The position numbers and the translations under genes are program-made. The notes under the pieces are model-generated. The model was not told the DNA's origin. It saw only the letters and a list, made by a program, of their open reading frames with translations, and made no database searches. DNA of 64,000 bases from Streptomyces marincola (GTDB lineage Bacteria; Actinomycetota; Actinomycetes; Streptomycetales; Streptomycetaceae), in the NCBI RefSeq assembly GCF_020410765.1, contig NZ_CP084541.1, forward strand, positions 496,001 through 560,000, written 5' to 3'. This document shows, piece by piece, positions 33,407 to 41,800 of this stretch (position 1 is its first letter; the number at the start of each line of letters is the position of its first letter).

Positions 33407-35083
33407 ATGGCCGGTCTTGACGACCTGAGGCGGGCGGCCGGAGTCGAGTTCGACTTCGCGCCCGGTGCCCAGGTCCCGCTGTCCTCCGTGAGCAGCGGGA
33501 AGACGGGGGTCTCTCACGCCATCGCCTCGGTCGCCTACCGCGACGTGGCGCCGAAGGACATATGCGAGGCCAACGACGCGGCCTCGTTCAAGCCGGGCAA
33601 GTTCTCCCTGCTCGAACCCAACCTCGGGGAGGCGTTCACCCGCGCCGTCGAGGTCCGCATGCTCGCCGACGACCGCAAGCCGCTGATCCAGTCCTTCGGC
33701 GCCGAGCCGCAGATGGTGGTGGAGCACGCGCTGGCCGCGAAGCGGATCAGGAAGCAGCGGGACACCCGGCTGACGGCCATCATGCTCGTCTTCGGCCTGC
33801 TGTTCCTGCCGGGCGTGCTGATATGGCTCGGGCTGTTCCAGCTGCGGCGCACCATCGCGGGGGCGCAGGACAAGCGCGCCGGCGCGTTCGGCATGGCGCT
33901 GCTCGTGCTGCTCTGCGCGCTGATCGTGTTCCTCGTGCTGCAACTGCCGGTCACCGGCGTCCTCCAGATCTACGTCCTCGCCATGCTGCCCGCGCCGATC
34001 CTCGGCTGGTTCCTGGCCCGGCAGATCAGCGAGCGGACCGCGGTGAACCTGCGCGCGCACTGGTCCGAGCTGCTCGGGGGCGGCGGGGCCGGGGCGCGGA
34101 TACCGGAGGCCGTTCCGCAGAACCCGAACGACGCGGACGCCGAGCGCCTGCGCCTTGGCCTGGCGAAGCTCGCCGCCGAGCAGGGCAGCAACCTCGTCCA
34201 CTACGCGGGGCCCAAGGGGATACTGGGCATGGGGGTGCGCTGGGCGAGCTGGCAGCTCGCCGAGGAGCTGCGGCCCAAGAACCCGGGACGCGAGATCGAC
34301 CCGTTCCGCAGCTGGGACGTGGCGCGCGCCATGTACGACCAGCTGCGGATGCTGGAACGCGGGCCGCTGCACACCGGGGGCTTCTCCCCTCCCTCGATAA
34401 CCCACTGGGTGGTGCGGCACGTCGGGGAGGGCGCCTCCGCGGTGTCGAGGCCCGAGGGCCCCAACGCGGAGGGCTACAGCTTCAGCAACCTCGAAGTGCA
34501 GCGCATCTGCAACGAGCAGCAGTTCGGCAGCGGCGACCGCCACTACCTGGGGGTCCAGTTCGTGCTGTGGGACGGCGAGTTGGTCGTCACCATGATGATC
34601 ACGGTGACCGTGCTGCACCACACGCTGCGCATCGAGGTGACCGCCCACGCGCTCGGGCCGATCCACGGCTTCTTCCGCAAGGGCCCTGACACTCCGAGCA
34701 AGGAGATCCGCAACCCGCTGCGGCCCTGGAAGAAGCAGAAGCAGCCGCTGCCGCTCGTGGACGCCAAGGAGGTCGTGCGCCTGGCCGCCCGGGCGCCGCT
34801 GACGTGGTTCCCCGCGCGTCTCGACGCGTTCGGCGGCACGCTGGCCCTGCCGGAGCCCTTCGGCCTGCGGCACACGTGGGCGACCACGCCGTGGAACCAC
34901 CGGTTCATGGTGGACGACGCGCTGCGGGCGGCGACCCCGGTGCTGCGGGTCGCGCACGCGGCGGCCCTGCGGGTGCTCGACGAGCACGGCGTCGACATCA
35001 CGCCGTTCGAGAGCAGGTCGCAGGCGCTCAGCGGCCAGGTGCAGACGGCCGAGCCCAAGCACGCCGACCGCTACAACATGTGA
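33407..35083 (+). CDS. Unassigned membrane protein divergent from the PIM operon
   Basis: 558 residues, no recognised domain. The first 120 residues are soluble (VSHAIASVAYRDVAPKDICE, FSLLEPNLGEAFTRAVEVR). Hydrophobic segments occur at about 121-148 (LTAIMLVFGLLFLPGVLIWL) and 165-208 (ALLVLLCALIVFLVLQLPV and LQIYVLAMLPAPILGWFLA). The long C-terminal half is soluble, with EVQRICNEQQFGSGDRHYLG, a beta-like LVVTMMITVTVLHHTLRIEV and RDTWAT/HTWATTPWNHRFMVDD-like stretches. The ATG at 33407 is preferred; a GTG at 33392 preceded by GGGAAGA is an alternative. It lies between the PIM genes and the HIT-thrS pair, breaking the mycobacterial order. Likely conserved in streptomycetes, function open. Confidence 0.8.
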   Translation: MAGLDDLRRAAGVEFDFAPGAQVPLSSVSSGKTGVSHAIASVAYRDVAPKDICEANDAASFKPGKFSLLEPNLGEAFTRAVEVRMLADDRKPLIQSFGAEPQMVVEHALAAKRIRKQRDTRLTAIMLVFGLLFLPGVLIWLGLFQLRRTIAGAQDKRAGAFGMALLVLLCALIVFLVLQLPVTGVLQIYVLAMLPAPILGWFLARQISERTAVNLRAHWSELLGGGGAGARIPEAVPQNPNDADAERLRLGLAKLAAEQGSNLVHYAGPKGILGMGVRWASWQLAEELRPKNPGREIDPFRSWDVARAMYDQLRMLERGPLHTGGFSPPSITHWVVRHVGEGASAVSRPEGPNAEGYSFSNLEVQRICNEQQFGSGDRHYLGVQFVLWDGELVVTMMITVTVLHHTLRIEVTAHALGPIHGFFRKGPDTPSKEIRNPLRPWKKQKQPLPLVDAKEVVRLAARAPLTWFPARLDAFGGTLALPEPFGLRHTWATTPWNHRFMVDDALRAATPVLRVAHAAALRVLDEHGVDITPFESRSQALSGQVQTAEPKHADRYNM

Positions 35084-35125
35084 GCCGGGGCCCGGCCGGC
35101 GCGCGGGGCCCGGCCGTAGGCGGGA

Positions 35126-35671
35126 TCAGGCGGGCCACTGGTCGGCGAGCATGCGCCGGGTGTCGGCGAGGAGTTGGGGCAGCACCTTGGTGTGGCCGAC
35201 GACCGGCATGAAGTTGGCGTCGCCGCCCCACCGGGGCACGACGTGCTGGTGCAGGTGGGGCGCGATACCCGCGCCCGCCGCCGTGCCCTGGTTCATGCCG
35301 ATGTTGAACCCGTGGGCCCCGGAGGCGCGGCGGATGGCGATCATGGCCTGTTTGGTCAGCTCCGCGAGCTCCGCGGTCTCCGACCCCGTCAGCTCGGTGT
35401 AGTCGGCGACGTGCCGGTAGGGGACCACGAGCAGGTGGCCGCCGTTGTACGGGTACAGGTTGAGGACCGCGTAGACCTCGCGGCCCCGCGCGATGATCAG
35501 CCCGTCCTCGTCGCTCTTGCCGGGGATGGAGCAGAACGGGCAGCCGTCGTCGGCGCCGGGCCCCGTCGGTTTGCCCTCCCCCTGGATGTACGCCATCCGG
35601 TGGGGCGTCCACAGGCGCTGGAACGCGTCCGGCGTCCCGACCCCGATCTGGTGCTCCGGCTCGCTGCTCAT
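35126..35671 (-). CDS. HIT-family protein, Ap4A phosphorylase-like
   Basis: 181 residues. Histidine-triad motif HLHQHVVPRW with His139, His141 and His143; a CPFC pair at 44-47 and NLYPYNGGHLLVVPYRH are typical. In Mycobacterium the HIT gene at the same position between thrS and pgsA encodes an Ap4A phosphorylase, so that activity is the best guess. The ATG at 35671 is used; an in-frame ATG 12 bp upstream (35683) is equally possible because neither has a strong ribosome-binding site. It follows thrS by 77 bp, with a terminator in between. Confidence 0.88.
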   Translation of the reverse strand: MSSEPEHQIGVGTPDAFQRLWTPHRMAYIQGEGKPTGPGADDGCPFCSIPGKSDEDGLIIARGREVYAVLNLYPYNGGHLLVVPYRHVADYTELTGSETAELAELTKQAMIAIRRASGAHGFNIGMNQGTAAGAGIAPHLHQHVVPRWGGDANFMPVVGHTKVLPQLLADTRRMLADQWPA

Positions 35672-35704
35672 GGCGGCCAGCATATGGCGTCGCCGCCCGG
35701 GGCC

Positions 35705-35734
35705 GGGCTCCGGGGCGGGACCGCCCCGGAGCCC
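35705..35734 (-). terminator. Perfect 14-bp hairpin terminator after thrS
   Basis: Arms 35705-35718 and 35721-35734 pair perfectly around a GA dinucleotide (effectively a 13-bp stem with a 4-nt loop). It starts 14 bp past the thrS stop on the minus strand and precedes the HIT gene, which may therefore depend on read-through or its own promoter. Confidence 0.65.
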
Positions 35735-35748
35735 GATCGCCCGGACGC

Positions 35749-37728
35749 TCACACCTGGGCGCGGGTCTCCACGGCCTCCGCGATCTCGCGGAGTGCTTCG
35801 GCGCGCGGAATACCGTTCTTCTGCGAACCGTCCCGGTAGCGGAAACTCACGGCACCCTGGGCGACGTCGTCGTCACCCGCGATCACCATGAACGGGATCT
35901 TCTGCTTCTGCGCGTTCCGGATCTTCTTCTGCATGCGGTCCGCGGAGGAATCCACGTCCATCCGCAGCCCCGCCGCCTTGGCCTCGGCCGCGAACTCCTG
36001 GAGGTAGGGCACGTGGGCGTCACCGATCGGGATGCCGACGGCCTGGACGGGCGCGAGCCACGGCGGGAAGACGCCCGCGTAGTGTTCGAGCAGTACGGCG
36101 AAGAATCGCTCGATCGAACCGAAGAGGGCCCGGTGGATCATCACCGGCGTCTGCCGCGAGCCGTCGGCCGCGGTGTATTCGAGCCCGAAACGCTTCGGCT
36201 GCTGGAAGTCGACCTGGATGGTGGACATTTGCCAGGTCCTGCCGATCGCGTCCTTCGCCTGGACGGAGATCTTCGGGCCGTAGTAGGCCGCCCCGCCCGG
36301 GTCCATGACCAGCTCAAGCCCCTGCTTGCCGGCCGCCTGCCGCAGCGTCTCGGTAGCCTCCGCCCACTCCTGCGGCTCGCCGATGAACTTGTCGGAGTCG
36401 CCTCGGGTGGACAGTTCGAGGTAGAACTCGCTGAGCCCGTAGTCGCGCAGCAGGCCGAGCACGAAGGTGAGCAGCGCGTCCAGCTCGTCGGGCATCTGCT
36501 CCTTGGTGCAGTAGATGTGCGAATCGTCCTGCGTGAAGCCGCGGGCGCGGGTGAGCCCGTGCACGACACCCGACTTCTCGTAGCGGTAGACCGTGCCGAA
36601 CTCGAAAAGCCGCAGCGGCAATTCCCGGTACGACCGCCCGCGCGCCCGGAAGATCAGGTTGTGCATGGGGCAGTTCATCGCCTTGAGGTAATAGTCCTGC
36701 CCCTCGAATTCCATGGGCGGGAACATCGACTCGGCGTAGTGGGGAAGATGCCCCGACGTTTCGAAAAGGTTGGCCTTGCTGATGTGCGGGGTGTTGACGA
36801 AGTCGTAGCCCGATTCCACGTGCCTGCGGCGGGAGTAGTCCTCCATCACCTTGCGGATGACGCCGCCCTTGGGGTGGAAGACGGCGAGTCCTGAACCCAG
36901 CTCCTCGGGGATCGAGAACAGGTCGAGTTCCGCCGCGAGCTTCCTGTGGTCGCGCTTCTCGGCCTCGGCCAGGAACGCCAGGTGCGCCTTCAGCTCGTCA
37001 CGGCTCGGCCAGGCGGTGCCGTAGATGCGCTGGAGCTGCGGGTTGCGCTCGCTGCCGCGCCAGTAGGCGGCGGCGCTGCGCATGAGCTTGAACGCCGGGA
37101 TGAGCCGGGTGCTCGGCAGGTGCGGGCCGCGGCAGAGGTCCTTCCAGCACAGCTCGCCCGACTTCGGGTCGAGGTTGTCGTAGATCGTCAGCTCGCCCGC
37201 GCCCACCTCGGCCCCCGCGCCCTCGGCCGACTCGGCCGCCGCGCCCTTGAGACCGATCAGTTCGAGCTTGTAGGGCTCCGCGGCCAGTTCACCCCTGGCC
37301 TCCTCGTCGGTGACGACCCGGCGGGCGAAGAGCTGGCCCTGCTTCTGGATCTGCTGCATGCGCTTCTCGATGCGGCCCAGGTCCTCCGGCTGGAAGGGGC
37401 GCTCGACGTCGAAGTCGTAGTAGAAGCCGTCCCTGATGGGCGGCCCGATGCCCAGCTTGGCCTCGGGGAACAGCTCCTGCACGGCCTGCGCCATCACGTG
37501 CGCGGTGGAGTGCCGCAGGATGTCGAGGCCGTCGGGCGAGGTGATGTCGACCGGCTCGATCTCGTCGCCGTCGGCGAGCTGATGCGCCAGATCCCGCAGT
37601 TGACCGCCGACGCGGACCGCCACGACGGAGCGTTCCCCTTCGAAGAGCGCCGCGGCCGTCGTGCCCGTGACCACCACACGTTCTTCCCGCTCGGAATCGC
37701 GTTTGAGGGTCACACGGACGTCCGACAC
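35749..37728 (-). CDS. thrS: Threonyl-tRNA synthetase
   Basis: Class II synthetase for tRNA-Thr. 659 residues. N-terminal TGS-like domain (SDVRVTLKRDSEREERVVV), editing domain with STAHVMAQAVQELFPEAKLG, and a catalytic core with zinc-ligand region ALKAMNCPMHNLIFRARGRS-type sequence and RARGFTQDDSHIYCTKEQ. The GTG at 37728 has CAGGAGA upstream; the frame is open farther but unsupported. No T-box leader was found in the 158 bp between it and tRNA-Val. Confidence 0.97.
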   Translation of the reverse strand: MSDVRVTLKRDSEREERVVVTGTTAAALFEGERSVVAVRVGGQLRDLAHQLADGDEIEPVDITSPDGLDILRHSTAHVMAQAVQELFPEAKLGIGPPIRDGFYYDFDVERPFQPEDLGRIEKRMQQIQKQGQLFARRVVTDEEARGELAAEPYKLELIGLKGAAAESAEGAGAEVGAGELTIYDNLDPKSGELCWKDLCRGPHLPSTRLIPAFKLMRSAAAYWRGSERNPQLQRIYGTAWPSRDELKAHLAFLAEAEKRDHRKLAAELDLFSIPEELGSGLAVFHPKGGVIRKVMEDYSRRRHVESGYDFVNTPHISKANLFETSGHLPHYAESMFPPMEFEGQDYYLKAMNCPMHNLIFRARGRSYRELPLRLFEFGTVYRYEKSGVVHGLTRARGFTQDDSHIYCTKEQMPDELDALLTFVLGLLRDYGLSEFYLELSTRGDSDKFIGEPQEWAEATETLRQAAGKQGLELVMDPGGAAYYGPKISVQAKDAIGRTWQMSTIQVDFQQPKRFGLEYTAADGSRQTPVMIHRALFGSIERFFAVLLEHYAGVFPPWLAPVQAVGIPIGDAHVPYLQEFAAEAKAAGLRMDVDSSADRMQKKIRNAQKQKIPFMVIAGDDDVAQGAVSFRYRDGSQKNGIPRAEALREIAEAVETRAQV

Positions 37729-37847
37729 CGGTCTCTCCTGACGTGCTGAAGCGGAAGCGGCCTGGCCTGCCCTGGCCGCGCAGACCCGCATCGTACCGAG
37801 CGGGCGACCCGGGCCGCGAAACGGCAACGGGCGGCGGCGCACACGCA

Positions 37848-37879
37848 GAAGGCCGGTCCGCTGCTACGGACCGGCCTTC
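37848..37879 (-). terminator. Perfect 13-bp hairpin terminator of tRNA-Val(CAC)
   Basis: Arms 37848-37860 and 37867-37879 pair perfectly over 13 bp with a 6-nt loop, 7 bp beyond the 3' end of the minus-strand tRNA. No long T-tract. Confidence 0.7.
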
Positions 37880-37886
37880 CCCGCGG

Positions 37887-37958
37887 TGGGCGATACTGGG
37901 ATCGAACCAGTGACCTCTTCGGTGTGAACGAAGCGCTCTCCCGCTGAGCTAATCGCCC
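37887..37958 (-). tRNA. tRNA-Val (anticodon CAC)
   Basis: 72-nt cloverleaf without encoded CCA. Acceptor stem GGGCGAT/ATCGCCC with discriminator A, D-arm AGCTCAGCGGGAGAGC, anticodon stem CTTCG/CGAAG with loop TTCACAC (anticodon CAC) and T-arm CTGGTTCGATCCCAG. It shares most of its body with the two tRNA-Val(GAC) genes at 44 kb. Confidence 0.95.
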
Positions 37959-38495
37959 GGGGCTTGTGCCCTGCGGCACGGGAAGAACCATACAGTGCCG
38001 ATCACCCATGGTCCAAATGCGCTCCTCGCCAGGCCAGGAGACCCGCTTCCCACGGCCTGCCCGCGGCCCCCGCACGGCCCGTCCGCCCCCGGGCCGGGAC
38101 GGGCCCGGCACGCCCCGCCGCGCCGCGTGCGCCGGGGCCCGCGCGGCCCGTCCGCACCCCGCCCCTCCGTCCGCCTCCCCCGCTCTCCCCCGCCCCCTGC
38201 GGGCCGCGTGCGCGATCCGGGAACACGGCGGCGGACGGCCGCGGGAAGGTGCAGTGCGGCATAAACACTCCCGGACGGGGCAGCTACCAACCAGTCGCCA
38301 TGAAATCGGAAACGACTCGGCCGGCGCTCACCATCCCGCTCCTCCCGTCATGCCCGATATCGCCAATCGGCCATTGGAATGACGTTAAAGGCCATAATTA
38401 GGGCAGAGGGGTTTACAACTGGCGGGTACGTGGCATCTCGATTTCGCCGACGTGCGAATCCCCGAGCGCACACTGAGCGAAAGGCCCTGGCGCTT
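37959..38495. other. Intergenic region upstream of ssgB
   Basis: 537 bp between tRNA-Val and ssgB. The first 300 bp are extremely C-rich with no credible gene. Base composition falls from about 38270 onward, and the last 130 bp look like a promoter region (see the candidate element at 38424). Confidence 0.55.
38424..38429 (+). promoter_or_regulatory. GGGTAC hexamer, candidate sigma-H-type -10 of ssgB
   Basis: ssgB of S. coelicolor is known to have a sigma-H-dependent promoter, and sigma-H/B-type -10 elements read GGGTAC/T. GGGTAC occurs here 67 bp before the ATG. The GTTTAC just upstream (38411-38416) is only 7 bp away, too close for the usual -35, so the assignment is weak. Confidence 0.35.
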
Positions 38496-38909
38496 ATGAA
38501 CACCACGGTCAGCTGCGAGCTGCACCTGCGCCTCGTCGTATCGAGCGAGTCCTCACTTCCTGTACCCGCGGGGCTGCGGTATGACACGGCGGACCCCTAC
38601 GCCGTCCACGCCACGTTTCACACCGGAGCCGAAGAAACCGTCGAATGGGTTTTCGCCCGCGATCTGCTGGCCGAAGGTCTGCACCGGCCGACGGGCACGG
38701 GTGACGTCCGGGTGTGGCCCTCCCGCAGCCACGGACAGGGCGTGGTCTGCATCGCCCTCAGCTCGCCGGAGGGCGAGGCACTGCTTGAGGCCCCCGCCAG
38801 GGCCCTTGAGTCGTTCCTGAAGCGCACCGACGCGGCCGTGCCGCCAGGCACGGAGCACCGCCACTTCGATCTCGACACGGAGCTCTCGCACATCCTGGCC
38901 GAGAGCTGA
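38496..38909 (+). CDS. ssgB: Sporulation-specific cell division protein SsgB
   Basis: SsgA-like protein that positions FtsZ and starts septation in aerial hyphae. 137 residues, exactly the usual SsgB length, with the conserved start NTTVSCELHLRLVVSSESSL and the SALP-family stretches DPYAVHATFHTGAEETVEW, VFARDLLAEGLHRPTGTGD and LSSPEGEALLEAPA. This protein is nearly invariant in Streptomyces, which fixes the lineage of the window. The ATG at 38496 is the known start; the ribosome-binding site is weak (AAAGG 14 bases upstream). Confidence 0.97.
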   Translation: MNTTVSCELHLRLVVSSESSLPVPAGLRYDTADPYAVHATFHTGAEETVEWVFARDLLAEGLHRPTGTGDVRVWPSRSHGQGVVCIALSSPEGEALLEAPARALESFLKRTDAAVPPGTEHRHFDLDTELSHILAES

Positions 38910-39096
38910 CGGACTCGCCGGTTCTTCGCGCCGTCTGACTCGGGGTGACGGCGCGGAACCGGCGGCAGGCGCACCCGGTGGCGCCGCTGTGGCCCCGGCC
39001 ACGGCGGCGCCACGCGCCATGTCGCGACTAGAGTCGCGTGGACGACCGCCCCGGCCGCCACGCCGGCCGGGGCACCCGCGGACCCCGGAGCCCTCG

Positions 39097-39651
39097 GTGC
39101 AGATCAGCCACGACACCCGGTGCGCGCTCGACCACGCGGTCGGCCTGCTCAACACCGCGCCAGGACCCTCGGCGGACGGACTCGCGGACCTCGGCGCGCT
39201 GCGCGCCTTCGTGGCCGCGCACAACGTCAGCGACGTCCGCCCGGACCGGCTCGGCCCCGCCGACCTGCGGGCCGTGCACGAGGTGCGGGACCGTTTCGCC
39301 GAGATCCTGGACGCGCCCACCGACCGCGCCGCCGCCGGGCTGATCAACGAACTGGTGGCCAACGCGGGCACCACCCCGCGACTGACCGACCACGACGGCC
39401 ACGGCTGGCACGTGCACTACTTCGCGCCGGGGGCCTGCGTGGCCGACCACCTGGCCGCGGACGGCGGCATGGCCCTGGGCTTCCTCGTGGTCGCGGGGGA
39501 ACGCGAGCGGCTGCGCCGATGCGCCGCCCCCGGCTGCGGGCAGGCGTTCGTCGACTTCTCCCGCAACCGGTCCCGCCGTTACTGCTCCAACCGCACCTGC
39601 GGCAACCGCATGCACGTGGCCGCCTACCGGGCCAGGCGCCGCCTGCCGTGA
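39097..39651 (+). CDS. CGNR zinc-finger (ABATE-domain) putative regulator
   Basis: 184 residues. N-terminal ABATE-like domain (DTRCALDHAVGLLNTAPG through LINELVANAGTTPRL) and a C-terminal CGNR zinc finger with CAAPGCGQAFVDFSRNRSRR then YCSNRTCGNRMHVAAYRAR. Proteins of this type are presumed DNA-binding regulators. GTG start at 39097 with GGAG seven bases upstream. A TAGAGT hexamer at 39029-39034 could be its -10. It follows ssgB on the same strand after 187 bp; whether it takes part in development is unknown. Confidence 0.85.
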   Translation: MQISHDTRCALDHAVGLLNTAPGPSADGLADLGALRAFVAAHNVSDVRPDRLGPADLRAVHEVRDRFAEILDAPTDRAAAGLINELVANAGTTPRLTDHDGHGWHVHYFAPGACVADHLAADGGMALGFLVVAGERERLRRCAAPGCGQAFVDFSRNRSRRYCSNRTCGNRMHVAAYRARRRLP

Positions 39652-39675
39652 CGCGCGGGCCCCGCCGCGCGCCGG

Positions 39676-39873
39676 TCAGAGAAGGAACAGGTCATGCACC
39701 CCCGCGATGAGCAGCAGCGTGCCGATGACGGTGAGGAAGAGCATCAACGGCGGCTGGGAGAGCGCGAACAGGCAGCCGCGGCCCTCGGGTGCCGCGTGCG
39801 CGCGTTCCGCCTGGACGGCCGGCCCCGGCCGGTTCGAGGTGTCGGGAGTCGGTTCCCGCGTGATGTGCGCCAT
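39676..39873 (-). CDS. Small single-pass membrane protein
   Basis: 65 residues. A polar, proline-rich N-terminus (AHITREPTPDTSNRPGPAV) is followed by CLFALSQPPLMLFLTVIGTLLLIAGVHDLFLL-type sequence, a single C-terminal membrane segment (about 43-62). ATG at 39873; no strong ribosome-binding site. Coding support is a clear hydrophobic tail and a position conserved near ssgB in streptomycetes as far as memory goes. Function unknown. Confidence 0.6.
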   Translation of the reverse strand: MAHITREPTPDTSNRPGPAVQAERAHAAPEGRGCLFALSQPPLMLFLTVIGTLLLIAGVHDLFLL

Positions 39874-40012
39874 GTCGCGGCGATCATGGCGCAGCCGGAG
39901 CACGCGGCGCGATCAACACATCCCATTTGACCGCTCGTGCGGTGAATGTCGAACTGGATCGAGGGACGGTTCGGTCACAGGTCAGAGGGCTCGTCCGGCG
40001 GCCGGCCGGCGG

Positions 40013-40417
40013 TCAGATGCCGTGCTTCTTCAGGATGGCCTCGATGTCGGAGAAGTCGTCCGCGTCCGCGGCGCCCGCGCCCCGCCGACCGCCGCGGGGC
40101 AGGGAACGCGGCGTCCCGGCCGCGGGTTCCGCCGCCGCGCGCGCTCCCGCGCCCCGGTCCTTGCCCCTGCCCTCGACGAGCCGGCCGGAGAGGAACAGCA
40201 GCACGGCCAGCCCGAGGACCCCGAAACCGGCCCACGCCAGGGGGTTGAAGGTCATATTGAGCACGAAGCGCACCACGCCCGTCATCGCGAGGCCGACGGG
40301 CAGCAGCGCCACCGCGGCGGTCCTCAGCGCCAGCGCGTAGCGGCGCCTGCGGGCCACCACGAAGGCGATGCCGAGGCCCGCGGCGGAAAGAAGGGTACAG
40401 GCGGTGCCAATCAACAT
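40013..40417 (-). CDS. Conserved actinobacterial membrane protein
   Basis: 134 residues with three hydrophobic segments: IGTACTLLSAAGLGIAFVVA, LALRTAAVALLPVGLAMTGV and WAGFGVLGLAVLLFLSG. A charged linker follows and the C-terminus ends in DDFSDIEAILKKHGI, a conserved amphipathic tail. The ATG at 40417 has AGGATGGAAAG upstream; a GTG-like upstream extension is unsupported. Divergent from the DsbA/FrnE-like gene. Sometimes mislabelled as cellulose synthase in databases; nothing here supports that. Confidence 0.8.
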   Translation of the reverse strand: MLIGTACTLLSAAGLGIAFVVARRRRYALALRTAAVALLPVGLAMTGVVRFVLNMTFNPLAWAGFGVLGLAVLLFLSGRLVEGRGKDRGAGARAAAEPAAGTPRSLPRGGRRGAGAADADDFSDIEAILKKHGI

Positions 40418-40522
40418 CTTTCCATCCTGCCGCTCCCGTGCCCGTGACGCCATGGCCCGTGGTCGGACTCAGGGACATTTCCGGGTGCGCCCCCGAGGGC
40501 CGCCGGATGGAAGACTGTGCGT

Positions 40523-41065
40523 ATGAACGAGAACACCGGCCGCCCCGTCGTGCTGGACGTGTGGTGCGACCTCCAGTGCCCGGACTGCCACCGCGCCGAG
40601 TCGGATCTGCGCGTCCTGGCGGAACGTTTCGGGCCGGCCCTGGAGATCCGCCGCCGGCACTTCCCGCTGCCCCGCCACCAGCACGCCCTGGCCGCCGCCC
40701 AGGCGGCCGAGGAGGCGCACGCGCAGGGCAGCGGCGACGCCTTCTGGACGGCGCTGCTCGCGCGCACCGCCGAGCTGTCGGAACGCGGGACGCCGGTCCT
40801 GCTCGATGTCGCCCGCGGGCTGGGCCTGGACGCGGACGAGGTGGACACCGCGCTGGTCGACGGGCGGCACATGCTGATGGTGGACGCCGACCAGGCCGAG
40901 GGCCAGGCCCTGGGCGTCACCGGCACCCCGACGTACGTGATCGGCGGGCAGCGCCTGGACGGCGGCAAGAGCCAGGAGGGGCTGCTGGACCGCATCGCGG
41001 AGCTGGTCGAGCAGCTGCTGGCTCAGCCGAGCGGCTTGGACAGGTGGAACTCCGCCGCCTCGTAA
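40523..41065 (+). CDS. DsbA-family (FrnE-like) thiol oxidoreductase
   Basis: 180 residues, thioredoxin-like fold with a helical insert. The active site is WCDLQCPDCH: a CPDC motif at Cys19-Cys22 with an extra Cys15. The cis-Pro region is GVTGTPTYVIGG. No signal peptide, so it is cytoplasmic, as for FrnE-type 2-hydroxychromene-2-carboxylate isomerase relatives. ATG at 40523. The 3' end overlaps the convergent GNAT gene by 43 bp. Confidence 0.88.
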   Translation: MNENTGRPVVLDVWCDLQCPDCHRAESDLRVLAERFGPALEIRRRHFPLPRHQHALAAAQAAEEAHAQGSGDAFWTALLARTAELSERGTPVLLDVARGLGLDADEVDTALVDGRHMLMVDADQAEGQALGVTGTPTYVIGGQRLDGGKSQEGLLDRIAELVEQLLAQPSGLDRWNSAAS

Positions 41066-41736
41066 CCGAGGGAGGCCAGCAGCCGCAGGCCCTCCGCCGC
41101 GCGGCGGGGCACCGTCGCGCCGAGGACGTGCCCGCCGGCGGCCAGGCACACGCGTTCCGCCTCGTGCAGCAGCGCCCGCCCGTAGCCGCGGCGCCGGTGC
41201 TCCTCGGGCACCCGCAGCGCGCTCACGGACACGACGGCGCCCGTCGGCGCGGCGCCGGCCGGGGGCCGGGAGACGCGCAGCTCCCCGACGTGCCCGGTGC
41301 CCGCGCCCTCGCGGGTGAGCAGGCGCAGCGCCCCGGCGCCCGCGTCGCGCACGGCGAGGTCGGGCGGCAGCGGCGGGGGCGGCCCGGTCAGGTGCTTGAC
41401 CAGGCCGCGGGCCCGTTCGGTCCAGCCGAGCGCCGCGGCGAGCGCGAGGGCGCCGTGCGCCGTCGCGGGCACGACCGCGTCGGCCCGCGGGCAGCCCCGG
41501 GACCGCAGCACCTCCTCGGCGGCCAGGAGCGCGACGGTGGCACGCCCGCGCCGGCGCTCGTCCGGGTCGACCAGGAGGTCGCTGATCTCTCCTTCGGCGT
41601 CACGGCCCGAGCCGCGCACCAGGAGGCGCAGGCCGCCCACGCGGCGGCCGTTGACGCGGATGTCGAACGTCTGGGCCGAGCCGGGCTCCCCTGACAGCGG
41701 CTCCCCCGGCCCCGCCGGGCGCAGTGTGGTGGTCAC
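41023..41736 (-). CDS. GNAT-family N-acetyltransferase
   Basis: 237 residues. Two GNAT-like halves: ISDLLVDPDERRRGRATVALLAAEE in the first and VSALRVPEEHRRRGYGRALLHEAER in the second, both with the R/Q-x-x-G-x-G/A acetyl-CoA loop, although the first is degenerate (RRRGRAT). The substrate is unknown. The 3' end overlaps the FrnE-like gene by 43 bp, and it lies 64 bp after pabC. Confidence 0.85.
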   Translation of the reverse strand: MTTTLRPAGPGEPLSGEPGSAQTFDIRVNGRRVGGLRLLVRGSGRDAEGEISDLLVDPDERRRGRATVALLAAEEVLRSRGCPRADAVVPATAHGALALAAALGWTERARGLVKHLTGPPPPLPPDLAVRDAGAGALRLLTREGAGTGHVGELRVSRPPAGAAPTGAVVSVSALRVPEEHRRRGYGRALLHEAERVCLAAGGHVLGATVPRRAAEGLRLLASLGYEAAEFHLSKPLG

Positions 41737-41800
41737 GCGGCCATTCCTACCCGGGCGGCGGCCGGTTGCAGCGTGCCCGTCCCGTGCGCGCCCGGTGCGG

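Noticed and set aside
37729..37886. T-box leader upstream of thrS
   Set aside because: Too short, no T-box sequence, and the space holds a tRNA terminator.
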